A DNA stretch of 64,000 bases from JAHOYW01 sp963664605 (GTDB lineage: Bacteria; Verrucomicrobiota; Lentisphaeria; Victivallales; Victivallaceae): assembly GCA_963664605.1 (NCBI GenBank), contig OY761536.1, positions 3,348,001 through 3,412,000 of the forward strand, read 5' to 3'. The notes under the pieces were generated by a model. The model was given only the letters and a program-made list of their open reading frames with translations, searched no databases and was not told where the DNA came from. A program made the position numbers and the translations under genes. Below, piece after piece: positions 17,418 to 26,755 of the stretch (within the stretch, counting starts at the first letter, position 1; each line of letters starts with the position of its first letter).

Positions 17418-18411
17418 CGTTACTTTTTCCTTTAAGATTGTTTATCAGTAGTTCCGCATTCTCCCAGAAAAGTTTATTTACTGCGGCTGTTGAAAGCCCC
17501 AGTATATCCGCTGCGCGTTTCTGCTGGAGAAGTTGTTCATAAACCACCAGCGTCGCCCTGCCGTCACAGTGTTCAAGCTGCCCGGCTCCAGTGTAAAATT
17601 GCCAGGCTCGCGCATAAGTAATATATTTGCCCCTGTCACAGCCTATCGCAACATTATCTGAACCGAACATTATCCGGTTGATGTCTTCATGTTTTAAGAG
17701 CAGATAATGAGTATACAGATCATTGACCGCTGAAGTGTCATAGTAGATATTCGGCAGGTGTTTTAAAACATGTATTGATTTCTCAAGGAAAATCGAATTA
17801 AACGCTCTGGCACAATGCGCTAAGATCCATTTGATTTTGGGATATTTTTTAGTCAGATATTTTAAATCGGACATATTCTGTGGAGAATCAGCCCCATCTG
17901 GCATTGATAAGTGTAAAGTAACAGCTTTACCGTACGCATTGATTATTTCCAGCAATGGTTCAGGCAGGAAGTCGACAATCCTCGCGCATCTTGGATCAGG
18001 GGCAAAAAGACGGTAAGGCTTTACCGCATGAAATCTATGTTTTACAAATCCCTCATTTAATTCATCCATGGTAGTTTGCGGAGTAACTATCATTCCGGCA
18101 ATGGACTTATTATCAGCGGCGATTTCATTTGACAGCCATTTATTTTGATTTACCGCTACCGCACCGGCAACCGGGGTACCCAGAGCAAGGAAATGGCACT
18201 CGCGTCCAGGGAAAATCTGCGCAGTCCAGGTCAGCAGCCCGGAAAAGTCAACCTCGGTACGCAAAATACTGTCAGGCGGCGGTAACTGTTCCTGTCCTGT
18301 TTCCGTCCACAAATGTACATGCATATCATAGATCTTTTGAGGGACAAAGTCTTCGAGTTCCCGTTCCCAGAATCTCCGGTCAAAGTCATTATAAGTCAAT
18401 GTTTTATCCAT
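17410..18411 (-). CDS. Amidohydrolase-family metal-dependent hydrolase
   Basis: 333 aa. It has the amidohydrolase-2 barrel motifs: HxH in 'IYDMHVHLWTE', His in 'VTLHLSMP', His in 'WILAHCARAF', 'IYYDTSAVND' and the late Asp in 'IMFGSDN'. Relatives are hydrolases, lactonases or decarboxylases of small carboxylates and sugar acids. There is no signal peptide, so it is cytoplasmic. It lies 181 bp after the GH2 gene and overlaps the aminotransferase pseudogene by 8 bp, suggesting the two once worked together. No convincing Shine-Dalgarno precedes the ATG. Substrate unknown; a uronate-derived lactone or acid is possible given nearby genes. Confidence 0.85.
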   Translation of the reverse strand: MDKTLTYNDFDRRFWERELEDFVPQKIYDMHVHLWTETGQEQLPPPDSILRTEVDFSGLLTWTAQIFPGRECHFLALGTPVAGAVAVNQNKWLSNEIAADNKSIAGMIVTPQTTMDELNEGFVKHRFHAVKPYRLFAPDPRCARIVDFLPEPLLEIINAYGKAVTLHLSMPDGADSPQNMSDLKYLTKKYPKIKWILAHCARAFNSIFLEKSIHVLKHLPNIYYDTSAVNDLYTHYLLLKHEDINRIMFGSDNVAIGCDRGKYITYARAWQFYTGAGQLEHCDGRATLVVYEQLLQQKRAADILGLSTAAVNKLFWENAELLINNLKGKSNDE

Positions 18412-18592
18412 AATGATTGTTTAATTATTTATTGTTTTGATATAATTATATCTTCAATAAATTAATATCTATGGAGTTTTTATATACAATTTTATCATTA
18501 AAGCATATAATTTTATGGGATATCAATTGATCTTATTTTAAATTTTCCCCTTTATTTGCATTGCATATCCTGACATTGTGTCATTTTACAAA
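18412..18592. other. A/T-rich intergenic region with palindrome
   Basis: 181 bp between the GH2 gene and the amidohydrolase gene. It contains the perfect 14-bp palindrome GATATAATTATATC at 18439-18452, which includes a TATAAT on either strand, and a partial repeat GATATCAATTGATC near 18520. It may hold a promoter for the amidohydrolase gene; no ORF seen. Confidence 0.4.
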
Positions 18593-20314
18593 CTATTCTG
18601 CTGACCGAATATTTAATTTTGTTGTCCTGCTCATATTATTTAAGATTTTACTAACTTCATGATAAGCTAATTTAGGGCGGCGGTATTCGTCCATAATACC
18701 TTTATTATTGAATGCTCTTGGCCTAAACAACGCTCTGCCGCTACTGTAAGTACGACAATCAGCAAAATGCCAGATGGCAAGACCTGAAATACGATCATCA
18801 TTGATGACCTTGTTACATACTTCTGACAAATAATCAGATTGATATTCTTCCGACCAATGAGCAGCAAGCTGATCACGCCATCCATAAATGGCTCCAGCGC
18901 CGATCTCACTTAGTATAAAAGGTTTATCCGCAAATTCCTGATCAGCTAAATGCTTCTCGACCTTTTCTATCATCATACTTATTTCATCCAGAGGCCTGTA
19001 TTTTTCCTTGTCATGCGCATACCAGCCGGGATAGATATTGACACTGATTACATCAACATATTTCCAATAGAGGTCAGAAAGAGGATGGTTGGACGCATAG
19101 GTAACCAGGCGGGTGGAATCCTCTTTTCGGATCAAGCCGCATAAATCCTTATACATCTCAGTTGTTGTATCCTCCGAGTTTCCTTCATTAAGAAATCCCC
19201 ATAAAATAATAGAGGGATGATTTATACTGTTATTTATCATTTTTTCCGTTTGCGACAATTGCAACTGATAAAAGTCTTTGTCTTGATATTGCTCACTGTT
19301 ATTATTCCAGCCCAGCGCCTCTTCCCATACCAGAAAACCCAACTGGTCGCATAAGTCAAGAAAACGCTGATCCATAGGATAATGCACTCCTCGGATAAAA
19401 TTCATTCCCATAGTTTTTAAGTGTTGCAGATCATTAATCATTAGAGGCAAAGGCTGCACAGGGCCGAACTCAGGATGAGCTTCATGACGGCAGACCCCCA
19501 AAAGCTTTACGCTCTCTCCATTTACGACAATATTACCCTTTTCCGCGATGACGGTTCTGATACCAAAACGTTCCGTAATGTCGTCATCTTCAATGCCGAC
19601 TGTTACTGTATGTAAATTTGGTGTTTCCGGAAACCATATTTTGAAATTGGGAACATTAAGTTCTATAATTGCCTGCATGTTCTTCACTTCCAATGAGTAT
19701 ATTTCCGGGGTTCCTTCATCAAAAGCAATAGATAATTCCTGCACAGCAGTTGCTTTGCCGGTAAATTTTATCACTAGTTTGACCAGGCCTGTGTTAATAT
19801 CCACCGTCTGGACTTGCACACGTTCAATGCTGCATTCGGGAAGTTGCTGTAACTCTATACTTCTGTAAATGCCGCCATATCCATAAAAATCATAATACTG
19901 ATGAAAAAGCGGACTTAGTTTTTCATTAAAACAGTTGTTGACTACAATAGTTAATATCCGTTTTGTTTTTTTGCTTTTAGGCAGTTCAACGGTAACGCCG
20001 GAGTAAGGCAGTCTAACCGTATCTACCGCGACATTATCGACAAAAATCTTAGCCCAAAATCCCAGCCCTTCTATTTTGAGCAAAGCTATGGTATCAGGAG
20101 CTGTTTCGATAGAGGTTTGATAAATACCTGTCCCGCGTTTTCCGGCATAGCGTGGAGTCGCATCAAAGGCACCTGGTACAGCCATGCAGTCATCATATTT
20201 TAACAAATTGAGATTTAATGTTTCCGGATTCTTGTCTTCCGGCAAAAAACAAAAGTCCCAAATGCCGTCCAATTTTTTACAGTTACGTGTTTTATGTTTT
20301 GGGTAAAAACTCAT
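18593..20314 (-). CDS. GH2 beta-glucuronidase/beta-galactosidase-like enzyme
   Basis: 573 aa, close to the usual ~600 of beta-glucuronidase. The N-terminal sugar-binding jelly roll ('KLDGIWDFCFLPED', 'GTGIYQTSIE'), the immunoglobulin-like middle and the TIM barrel are in standard order. 'NFIRGVHYPMDQRFLDLCDQLGFLVWEE' is typical of GH2. The acid/base is Glu377 in 'WGFLNEGNSED' and the nucleophile is Glu470 in 'LSEIGAGAIYGW', the latter closer to beta-glucuronidases than to beta-galactosidases. There is no signal peptide, so it acts on imported oligosaccharides. Released glucuronate could feed UxaC at 54018-55385. AGAGGCG lies before the ATG. Confidence 0.88.
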   Translation of the reverse strand: MSFYPKHKTRNCKKLDGIWDFCFLPEDKNPETLNLNLLKYDDCMAVPGAFDATPRYAGKRGTGIYQTSIETAPDTIALLKIEGLGFWAKIFVDNVAVDTVRLPYSGVTVELPKSKKTKRILTIVVNNCFNEKLSPLFHQYYDFYGYGGIYRSIELQQLPECSIERVQVQTVDINTGLVKLVIKFTGKATAVQELSIAFDEGTPEIYSLEVKNMQAIIELNVPNFKIWFPETPNLHTVTVGIEDDDITERFGIRTVIAEKGNIVVNGESVKLLGVCRHEAHPEFGPVQPLPLMINDLQHLKTMGMNFIRGVHYPMDQRFLDLCDQLGFLVWEEALGWNNNSEQYQDKDFYQLQLSQTEKMINNSINHPSIILWGFLNEGNSEDTTTEMYKDLCGLIRKEDSTRLVTYASNHPLSDLYWKYVDVISVNIYPGWYAHDKEKYRPLDEISMMIEKVEKHLADQEFADKPFILSEIGAGAIYGWRDQLAAHWSEEYQSDYLSEVCNKVINDDRISGLAIWHFADCRTYSSGRALFRPRAFNNKGIMDEYRRPKLAYHEVSKILNNMSRTTKLNIRSAE

Positions 20315-20422
20315 TATCGCCTCTTTTACTGGTTATATATATTCAATTAATGGATTTTGTTTTGAATAATGAAATACTGTAATTTATCTATGTCCCGAAG
20401 TCAAGCCTGATTATAATAAGTA

Positions 20423-20454
20423 CCTGAGCACTAATTTTTTTAAAAGTGCTCAGG
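20423..20454 (-). terminator. Hairpin after the DUF4838-LamG gene
   Basis: A perfect 10-bp stem CCTGAGCACT (20423-20432) / AGTGCTCAGG (20445-20454) with a 12-nt A/T loop lies 50 bp downstream of the stop at 20504. Outer AGTCAA / TTGACT segments could extend the structure. There is no clean U-tract, so it may be a factor-dependent terminator or an mRNA 3'-end stabiliser between this gene and the GH2 gene. Confidence 0.5.
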
Positions 20455-20503
20455 CTCAAGTTTTGACTCTATATATACTGTTTCTCTATTTTACTTTTCG
20501 TTA

Positions 20504-23500
20504 TCAGTCCAGGCTTTCTATTTGGAAATCATCAAATATAACTTCATTATTATATACATTCAGGAAAATTCCTCCGCATCCTTTGCCTGATTCTGTTGGA
20601 GACTCATATTGTGCCAGTTCCGAAGTATCATCATAAGAAGTAACCGTCCCGGTAGAGCTGGTATCCGGCATATGCACACCTCCTGACACAGTATCCTTTT
20701 TGATGCTGAAAGTAATTTCTCCGCTGTCCGCATCGGCGCTGACAATCATCCAATACCATGTATTCAGATCCAATGTACTGTAATTCAAAGAATGAGTCTT
20801 TGAACCTCCAGTGAATGTAGTTACCTCAACGCCTTCGTCATCATACAGGGTTCCCACGTACTGCAATGTTGTACTGCCTCTTGTAACTATGGCCCTAAGA
20901 TAATTGTCTGTCAGATTATAACTGCTGAACTCGCTGTAGTATGAACCTTTGGGAACGGTGAGATATTTCAGATAGAAGTTATTGTCATTCGGTCCGGATT
21001 CGGCAGTTGTCCACATAAAACGGAAACTAGTCTCAAAATTTCTCCATCTGTTTGCCAATGGATTATCCAAACCGGCTGACCAGGCTATACCGGACAACGC
21101 ATAATCGCCGTTATCCTCCACAATTTCTCCATGCCACGGGGCTCGGGTATACGCAGTACCGGATGCTGATAAACCTATCATACCGGAGGTCATTCCCTGG
21201 AAATTCTCTGAGAACAAAATTCCGCTTCCGGGAGGAGTTATCTCATCAAGATAATCATTGTATAAAGACTTCCATTTATTAAAAAGCATCGTATCCCTGG
21301 CAACGCGTTTTACATTGTCTGTACTGCCTGAAGCCGCAGCCGTTGCCGCCGCGCTTAAATAACCATCGATCTCTGAAATATTCGCACTATCAAGAAAAGA
21401 AACATGATGATTTCTCTTACCAAGGGAGGAAGCGCATATATCATGTTTTTTCCATGCCTTTTCCAACGCTTCATGATACAGTTTCATATTAGCTGCCGCC
21501 GGGCCGTAAAACTTTGTGAAGAAATCATCCTTGACCGCCTCAACATCAGCGTCAATATTCCACATAAGCTTTGCCGCTACATAATATGTCAGCTTATTGG
21601 CATATTGGTCATGGGCCATAAGCTCATAAGCCTGATCTGCATTAACATAATCACCAACATTGTTAACGCCATAGAAGGGATACCAGTAAGGAGGCATGTC
21701 AGGACATAACTCACTTGTCCAGCCGGCTCCGTTATTTCGTTTTAGGAATTGCAGCTCATCAGAAACGAGATAAGAAATGTCATGCGGATAGCCGGGAGAC
21801 ATATTCCCGTAATAGGAATAGTTTACGACCGGAGCCAGTTTACCCCATCCTTTTATCCTTGCCTGATCAAGTTTTAGTTTAGGACAGGACAATGCAAAAT
21901 TTTCAAAATTTTGCGATGATGAATCCGGCGAATACCTGGCGACTACAATATCATCATAATAGATATTTGAAGTTGTTCCGGCAATGAGGTTAAGTCCTCC
22001 ATTCGTCATTGGAGTATCTAGTTCGTATGACGGGGAACTATTGTCTGGAAGATTTGGAGCGAGCCTTATTATTTTGCCGTCTTCATCTATAATTTCAAAA
22101 GTCATGTCACTTGCCGGGCTGGCAACATCTTTATCAAATGTGACGCACAGCCTGTACCAGCTATCATCATACAAATTGATTTTAGTCGCACTTTCACTGT
22201 CATAATAATATTTAATTACGTAAGGAAGGTTATTTTCCGGGAAAAGGTAGCCAGAGTAATTAAACTGGATATAATTGGGATAGATCTGAGCCCTCAAATA
22301 ACCATTGCTGTCGTCTTCAAGGAATCTTAAATAGAAAAAACTACTGCCATCTAAGAATTTAAAACGGAAATCAATATTGAAACGAGTCAAATTATGCACC
22401 TGGGAATCGCTGCTTCCAACTGAATAGTTAGAGTAAGCAGCACCGGTTGTGCTTAGTACCATATTTCCGTCGGTATCAGCTATAACAGTCCCGTTCAGTC
22501 CGCTGCATGCCGCTCCGGTCTCAAAATCTTCATCAAGAGATCCATATTCATGGCATGTGCAGCGGCCGTAGTTACAGTAAATAACTGTGATGTCGTCATC
22601 CAGTGATTCAAGTACCGCAGGCTCAAGTGTGCCCTGATACGCGTAAGTAGCTAATTTGATATTTGGATAAGTCTGGCGCAATATATTACCGACATTTTTC
22701 AGGAATTTATGCCAGCGCGTTGACACTCTTAAATTTTGAGTATTGGAAACCATATTGTCTTCACTTGAGTCATCCATTGCGATACAGTTATCGCACTGAC
22801 ACCATTTTACTAAATCAGACTGGCCAATCATGACTGGTTCATTTACCGCATCCGGATTTGCAGATAGATAGCTCAAAATATTATTCGCCACTATTGTGGC
22901 AACATTTGGGTTGGATACGCACGGCTGTTCCCTCACCCTTACTCCTGTCGCATTTACGTCACCATCTTTCCACAATGTAAAATATTCGTCAGGAATTATA
23001 TAATTATCATTTTCGTCTTTAGCGTTTCTTGGGAACCAGGTTCCCATCGTTGCATCAAAAAGCATGCATCTGAAACCGCGTTTCCTTAAATCATCCTCAT
23101 AATCTCCGCCACGCCTCAAATTTAACCGGTTGCGTGCCATCCAGTCATTATCCATAGCAAGAGAACAAATAGGATTAAACCCCCTATACGCTAAACTGGG
23201 CTTGCGTACATGATCTGTTGCAGTTATATCTACAGTCACTGTTGTATTGACCGGTACATACTCTCCGGGATCATCGCTGAAATTGGTTAAATTAGTAGCT
23301 ACTATATCTCCATTCGCATCGGTTACGCGATAATACTTTCCAGCAGTGCTGGGAAAAAACCAGCGCACACCGAGATATTCTTCAAGAAACTCGTATACTG
23401 CATACAAGGCGCCCGGAGACTCCGCTCCGGCAAGGATAATCCTGCCGGTTCCAACTGGTTTAATAATAGTTCCTTCACGGCCCAGCGAATGGGAAGCGAT

Positions 23501-23821
23501 ATCAATAGAGCCGGGATCCAAAGCGTCTATCTCACTATTTGTGCTGCACGTTCCAATCAATATCCTGACCAAACCTGGAGCAGATACTCCCACCTCTATA
23601 ATAGGTAAAGTTACACCTGAAATTTTTTCAATATATGCTTGAAGCTCTATTGCTGCGTGTTCTTCTATTTCATCAGAGCCCGGAACAATAACCGCTGTTG
23701 CCGTGCTGTTGTCTACCAAAGTAATCTGTGTTGCCTGTGCAAAAAAGGCAAATAACATTATGCAGGTAAAAACCGCCGCCCTTATGAATATTAACAATCT
23801 CATCATTACAGATCTTTTCAT
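20504..23821 (-). CDS. Secreted DUF4838 glycosidase-like protein with inserted and C-terminal LamG-like domains
   Basis: 1105 aa from the ATG at 23821 (GGAG eleven bases upstream; the frame is open to 23860). Signal peptide follows ('RLLIFIRAAVFTCIMLFAFFA'). A GH20b/GH67N-like alpha/beta domain ('EEHAAIELQAYIEKISGVTLPI', 'GALYAVYEFLEEYLGVRWFFP') precedes the DUF4838 barrel ('MIGQSDLVKWCQCDNCIAMDD'). The barrel is interrupted between 'CNYGRCTCHEYGS' and 'FALSCPKLKLDQARIKGW' by about 210 residues of LamG-like fold. The barrel then resumes ('YYGNMSPGYPHDI', 'KLMWNIDADVEAVKDDFFTKFYG'), and a second LamG-like domain ends the protein. Likely an extracellular glycan-active enzyme; activity not established. 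Confidence 0.82.
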   Translation of the reverse strand: MKRSVMMRLLIFIRAAVFTCIMLFAFFAQATQITLVDNSTATAVIVPGSDEIEEHAAIELQAYIEKISGVTLPIIEVGVSAPGLVRILIGTCSTNSEIDALDPGSIDIASHSLGREGTIIKPVGTGRIILAGAESPGALYAVYEFLEEYLGVRWFFPSTAGKYYRVTDANGDIVATNLTNFSDDPGEYVPVNTTVTVDITATDHVRKPSLAYRGFNPICSLAMDNDWMARNRLNLRRGGDYEDDLRKRGFRCMLFDATMGTWFPRNAKDENDNYIIPDEYFTLWKDGDVNATGVRVREQPCVSNPNVATIVANNILSYLSANPDAVNEPVMIGQSDLVKWCQCDNCIAMDDSSEDNMVSNTQNLRVSTRWHKFLKNVGNILRQTYPNIKLATYAYQGTLEPAVLESLDDDITVIYCNYGRCTCHEYGSLDEDFETGAACSGLNGTVIADTDGNMVLSTTGAAYSNYSVGSSDSQVHNLTRFNIDFRFKFLDGSSFFYLRFLEDDSNGYLRAQIYPNYIQFNYSGYLFPENNLPYVIKYYYDSESATKINLYDDSWYRLCVTFDKDVASPASDMTFEIIDEDGKIIRLAPNLPDNSSPSYELDTPMTNGGLNLIAGTTSNIYYDDIVVARYSPDSSSQNFENFALSCPKLKLDQARIKGWGKLAPVVNYSYYGNMSPGYPHDISYLVSDELQFLKRNNGAGWTSELCPDMPPYWYPFYGVNNVGDYVNADQAYELMAHDQYANKLTYYVAAKLMWNIDADVEAVKDDFFTKFYGPAAANMKLYHEALEKAWKKHDICASSLGKRNHHVSFLDSANISEIDGYLSAAATAAASGSTDNVKRVARDTMLFNKWKSLYNDYLDEITPPGSGILFSENFQGMTSGMIGLSASGTAYTRAPWHGEIVEDNGDYALSGIAWSAGLDNPLANRWRNFETSFRFMWTTAESGPNDNNFYLKYLTVPKGSYYSEFSSYNLTDNYLRAIVTRGSTTLQYVGTLYDDEGVEVTTFTGGSKTHSLNYSTLDLNTWYWMIVSADADSGEITFSIKKDTVSGGVHMPDTSSTGTVTSYDDTSELAQYESPTESGKGCGGIFLNVYNNEVIFDDFQIESLD

Positions 23822-23958
23822 TTTCCGGTCTCCATAATTTGTTCTTTTAACGGTTAACACAAAAAAACGATTAACTTTATTTTATTTCAATTACCTCCTG
23901 TTGCTTAAGTTGTTTACACTTTATCATACGGAATTTCTATTTCGCACGACTTTTCTAT

Positions 23959-25131
23959 CTATGGACTCCTTGTAAGCTTCCCTTCTTCAAGCATTAAAAA
24001 AATCTTTTCTATCATCTCTGTATGTGTGGGACAAGTAAATAGATTTTTACTTCTGTACGCATAATCTTTATTGTTGATATCATTCATATTCCGGGAAAAA
24101 TCACTCAACACCTGCCGATATTCCGTTTCCCATCTAAAACGCACATTTTTTTCCCACTCTTCATAAAACTTCAAATTATCTACTATATTTTCTGAAAGTA
24201 TATTGAACTTTTCTGTAAATTTATCAAATTCATCCTTGTTCAGCATGGATACCATTGTATACTTACGTAATTTATATGGAATTATTTCCACTTCATTAAT
24301 GGTGTGTTTTGAAATATTCAGCTTCACCAAATAGCCGAGATCAGTATTTTTATATGCGGAAACGTATGGACTGTCAAAAACCAGATTGCCCAGACTATAG
24401 GCAATCAAAGCATTTTTATATTTTTCAGTTCCTTGTATGACATGGGGATGATGAGCTATTACAGCATCTGCGCCGGCATCCACGAAAGCACGGCATGCTT
24501 TTCTTATTCTCGGGGAAGGAGTCGAAATAAATTCGTGTCCGGCGTGAAGATATATTACCAGGAAGTCAAAGCGTTCCTTCATATTTTCAACTGCCGGAAA
24601 ATTTCTTTCCGGACAGAACCAGGATGAACCGGCAGAGCTTTCAGAGGCAACATTGAGTTCCTTTTCCGCCAGCGCCCATATCCCGATTTTTAAACCATTT
24701 CTATTTTGTTCAAAAATATTCTCAGCATCTGTCAGGTTTTCACCAGCGCCAGTATGTAACAGCCCTGCCCTCTCAAGATTCCTGATTGTCTGTATAATTC
24801 CTTTATCACCAAAATCCCTTGTGTGATTATTCGCAAACCCCGCAACATTAATTCCCAAGCCATTCAGATAATCAGCAATTTCAGGCTTGCCTCTCAGACC
24901 AACCCCAGACGGCGCAGCAGCTTTCAGGTTTTCATCACACAGCGGGGCTTCCAGGTTTATCATTGAAAAGCTCTCTTTGAAAAGTTTTTTCAAATCAGCA
25001 TCAAAGATTTCATCTTTTGCCAAAATCTTTTCCGCATATTTGCCAATTGGACAAAAATCTCCACCAAAAAGCATTGATACTCCTTGGGAGTTTTCGCTGG
25101 AATTTGAGAAAGCTGATAATTTTAATTTCAT
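23959..25131 (-). CDS. CapA-family metallophosphatase-like protein
   Basis: 390 aa with the CapA/PgsA signature order: 'MLFGGDFCPIG', 'FSMINLEAPLCD', 'GFANNHTRDFGDKGI', 'DFLVIYLHAGHEF', 'GADAVIAHHPHVIQG' and 'IAYSLGNLVFD'. These are metallophosphoesterase-fold proteins linked to poly-gamma-glutamate or capsule handling; many homologues have no assigned activity. There is no signal peptide or membrane anchor, unlike true CapA, so a cytoplasmic role is more likely. The ATG overlaps the stop of the GH20-like gene by four bases (ATGA), implying coupled expression with a hexosaminidase. Confidence 0.85.
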   Translation of the reverse strand: MKLKLSAFSNSSENSQGVSMLFGGDFCPIGKYAEKILAKDEIFDADLKKLFKESFSMINLEAPLCDENLKAAAPSGVGLRGKPEIADYLNGLGINVAGFANNHTRDFGDKGIIQTIRNLERAGLLHTGAGENLTDAENIFEQNRNGLKIGIWALAEKELNVASESSAGSSWFCPERNFPAVENMKERFDFLVIYLHAGHEFISTPSPRIRKACRAFVDAGADAVIAHHPHVIQGTEKYKNALIAYSLGNLVFDSPYVSAYKNTDLGYLVKLNISKHTINEVEIIPYKLRKYTMVSMLNKDEFDKFTEKFNILSENIVDNLKFYEEWEKNVRFRWETEYRQVLSDFSRNMNDINNKDYAYRSKNLFTCPTHTEMIEKIFLMLEEGKLTRSP

Positions 25132-26723
25132 TTACAATTTCTCCTGGAATATTTGACCAGCCAGTCAAATACAAGATTTGAATTTTTCTCCGCACTTCCG
25201 GGCGTTTCACTTTTTAGCAATAAACTATGAAACTGTTCTTTTAGCCTATTCAATATTAATGTCGTTTCAGGCGTTATCTGATTTTTTAATATTTGTTTTC
25301 CCGCCTTTATAATACACAACTGCATCCACAAAGCCTTAAACCAATAGTCCAGAATATCAAATCCAAGTTTTGCTTCCAACATAAAATCCATCAACATGGA
25401 TAATGACTGTAAAATTCCTTTTTCAGCTTTATATAATTGCTCCTGTTGAAAAGCGAATCTGGAGCCATCATCTTCCTCTTTCCATCTCTTTAATAATGAT
25501 TCAAGATAATCATTTGGAGGCGGCAAAGAGTCTTTTAAGCTGTTCCATTGTATTGCAAGAGAACCTGCACAGATAAATGGCGGCATGTAATCACTTGCTG
25601 TATTGACCGCATCAAAAAAGGCAGTTGAACTAACCCCGAACATCCTTTTACTGACAATACGTTCTACTTGTTTCTGCGACAAGCAAGGCGCGGTTAAAAC
25701 TTCAGGAGCAAACGGCAGCATCGTTTCCTGAGCCTCATAAGCATTTAAGCGGATAGCCCAACTTGTAACGCAGTTTCCCAGCAAATCAAGCTGTGTACAA
25801 ACTCTGGCTGCGCCAACCACATTTTGGGAACGAAAACGTGCTTTGGGAAAAAACACGCTGTCCCCGGCCGCCCTGACTGCGCTGCAAAGAATTATATCAT
25901 AGCCCATACGCTTTAATGCATGAGTTGTGTAAAACGGCCTGATTTTCTGACTTTCAGGGTCAATAATTTCCGGAAATAAATGTTTTGTTTCCTCTGTTAC
26001 ATCTTCTGCTTTTACAGAGCTATTCCCCCAAATATGGGCAAATTCAGGCGCATTATCGGAATCCGTATAGTTCCAATCCCATATAATATAATCTTTGGGA
26101 ATAGCTTTCATCTCCTGAGGATGATGTAAAATCATATCGCCCCAGATTCCGGGTCTTGCTCCGGCGGAAAAGATAGATTTTGATAATGCGGCAATGTGCT
26201 CCATATATAAAGCATTTTTGCCTATGCGCCCGGCTTTTTCTTTACATTCAGGACAAGTAGCGAAAACGTATGCCTCATCACCTCCAAGGTGAAAATATCT
26301 TATTTTTCCAAATAATTCCAGATATTCATCAATTATATTTTTCAAAAACTCTCTGACTTCCGGATTTTCTGTGCAGTAACAATCATGATGGTTCTCTTCG
26401 TTGGACTCCCGCAAATGCCGGTACTCCTCATGCATCAAAATATATTCTGCATGTCCAACAGTCTGTAGTAATGGAATCGGCTCTAAGCCAAGTTCTCTCG
26501 AGTAATCCAGTATGTTCCTGAATTGTTCTTTAGTATACGCTTCCGGATATACACATCTGGAACAAGTTTCCAATTGGACTTTATCTTCAATTTCCCAAAG
26601 GACGGCATTATAACCGGCATCGGAAATCTTCTTCAGCCATTTACATAAATAGTCCTCTCGTAAACAGGAATAGTTAAAATCAAGATGAAAAATACAGAGT
26701 TTTTTGTTATATTTGAATTCCAT
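25128..26723 (-). CDS. GH20-like beta-N-acetylhexosaminidase
   Basis: 531 aa, cytoplasmic (no signal peptide). The TIM barrel starts almost at the N-terminus ('KLCIFHLDFNYSC'), without the usual GH20b domain. Catalytic Asp149-Glu150 are in 'HLGGDEAYVFATCPECKEKAG', the GH20 acid pair for substrate-assisted hydrolysis of GlcNAc/GalNAc residues. The adjacent CPEC and the upstream 'ETCSRCVYPE' and 'YCTENPEV' Cys residues are conspicuous. The C-terminal ~180 residues are helical. It is close behind the GH43-like gene and overlaps the CapA-like gene. The exact hexosamine is unknown. Confidence 0.82.
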   Translation of the reverse strand: MEFKYNKKLCIFHLDFNYSCLREDYLCKWLKKISDAGYNAVLWEIEDKVQLETCSRCVYPEAYTKEQFRNILDYSRELGLEPIPLLQTVGHAEYILMHEEYRHLRESNEENHHDCYCTENPEVREFLKNIIDEYLELFGKIRYFHLGGDEAYVFATCPECKEKAGRIGKNALYMEHIAALSKSIFSAGARPGIWGDMILHHPQEMKAIPKDYIIWDWNYTDSDNAPEFAHIWGNSSVKAEDVTEETKHLFPEIIDPESQKIRPFYTTHALKRMGYDIILCSAVRAAGDSVFFPKARFRSQNVVGAARVCTQLDLLGNCVTSWAIRLNAYEAQETMLPFAPEVLTAPCLSQKQVERIVSKRMFGVSSTAFFDAVNTASDYMPPFICAGSLAIQWNSLKDSLPPPNDYLESLLKRWKEEDDGSRFAFQQEQLYKAEKGILQSLSMLMDFMLEAKLGFDILDYWFKALWMQLCIIKAGKQILKNQITPETTLILNRLKEQFHSLLLKSETPGSAEKNSNLVFDWLVKYSRRNCK

Positions 26724-26755
26724 AATTTTAATTTACCTTCTTTTTAAATCAAACA

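Noticed and set aside
24076..24083. A further TGATATCA resembling the GntR-type operator core.
   Set aside because: It lies inside the CapA-like coding region and lacks the TAACTG flank; an 8-mer is expected by chance in a window of this size.
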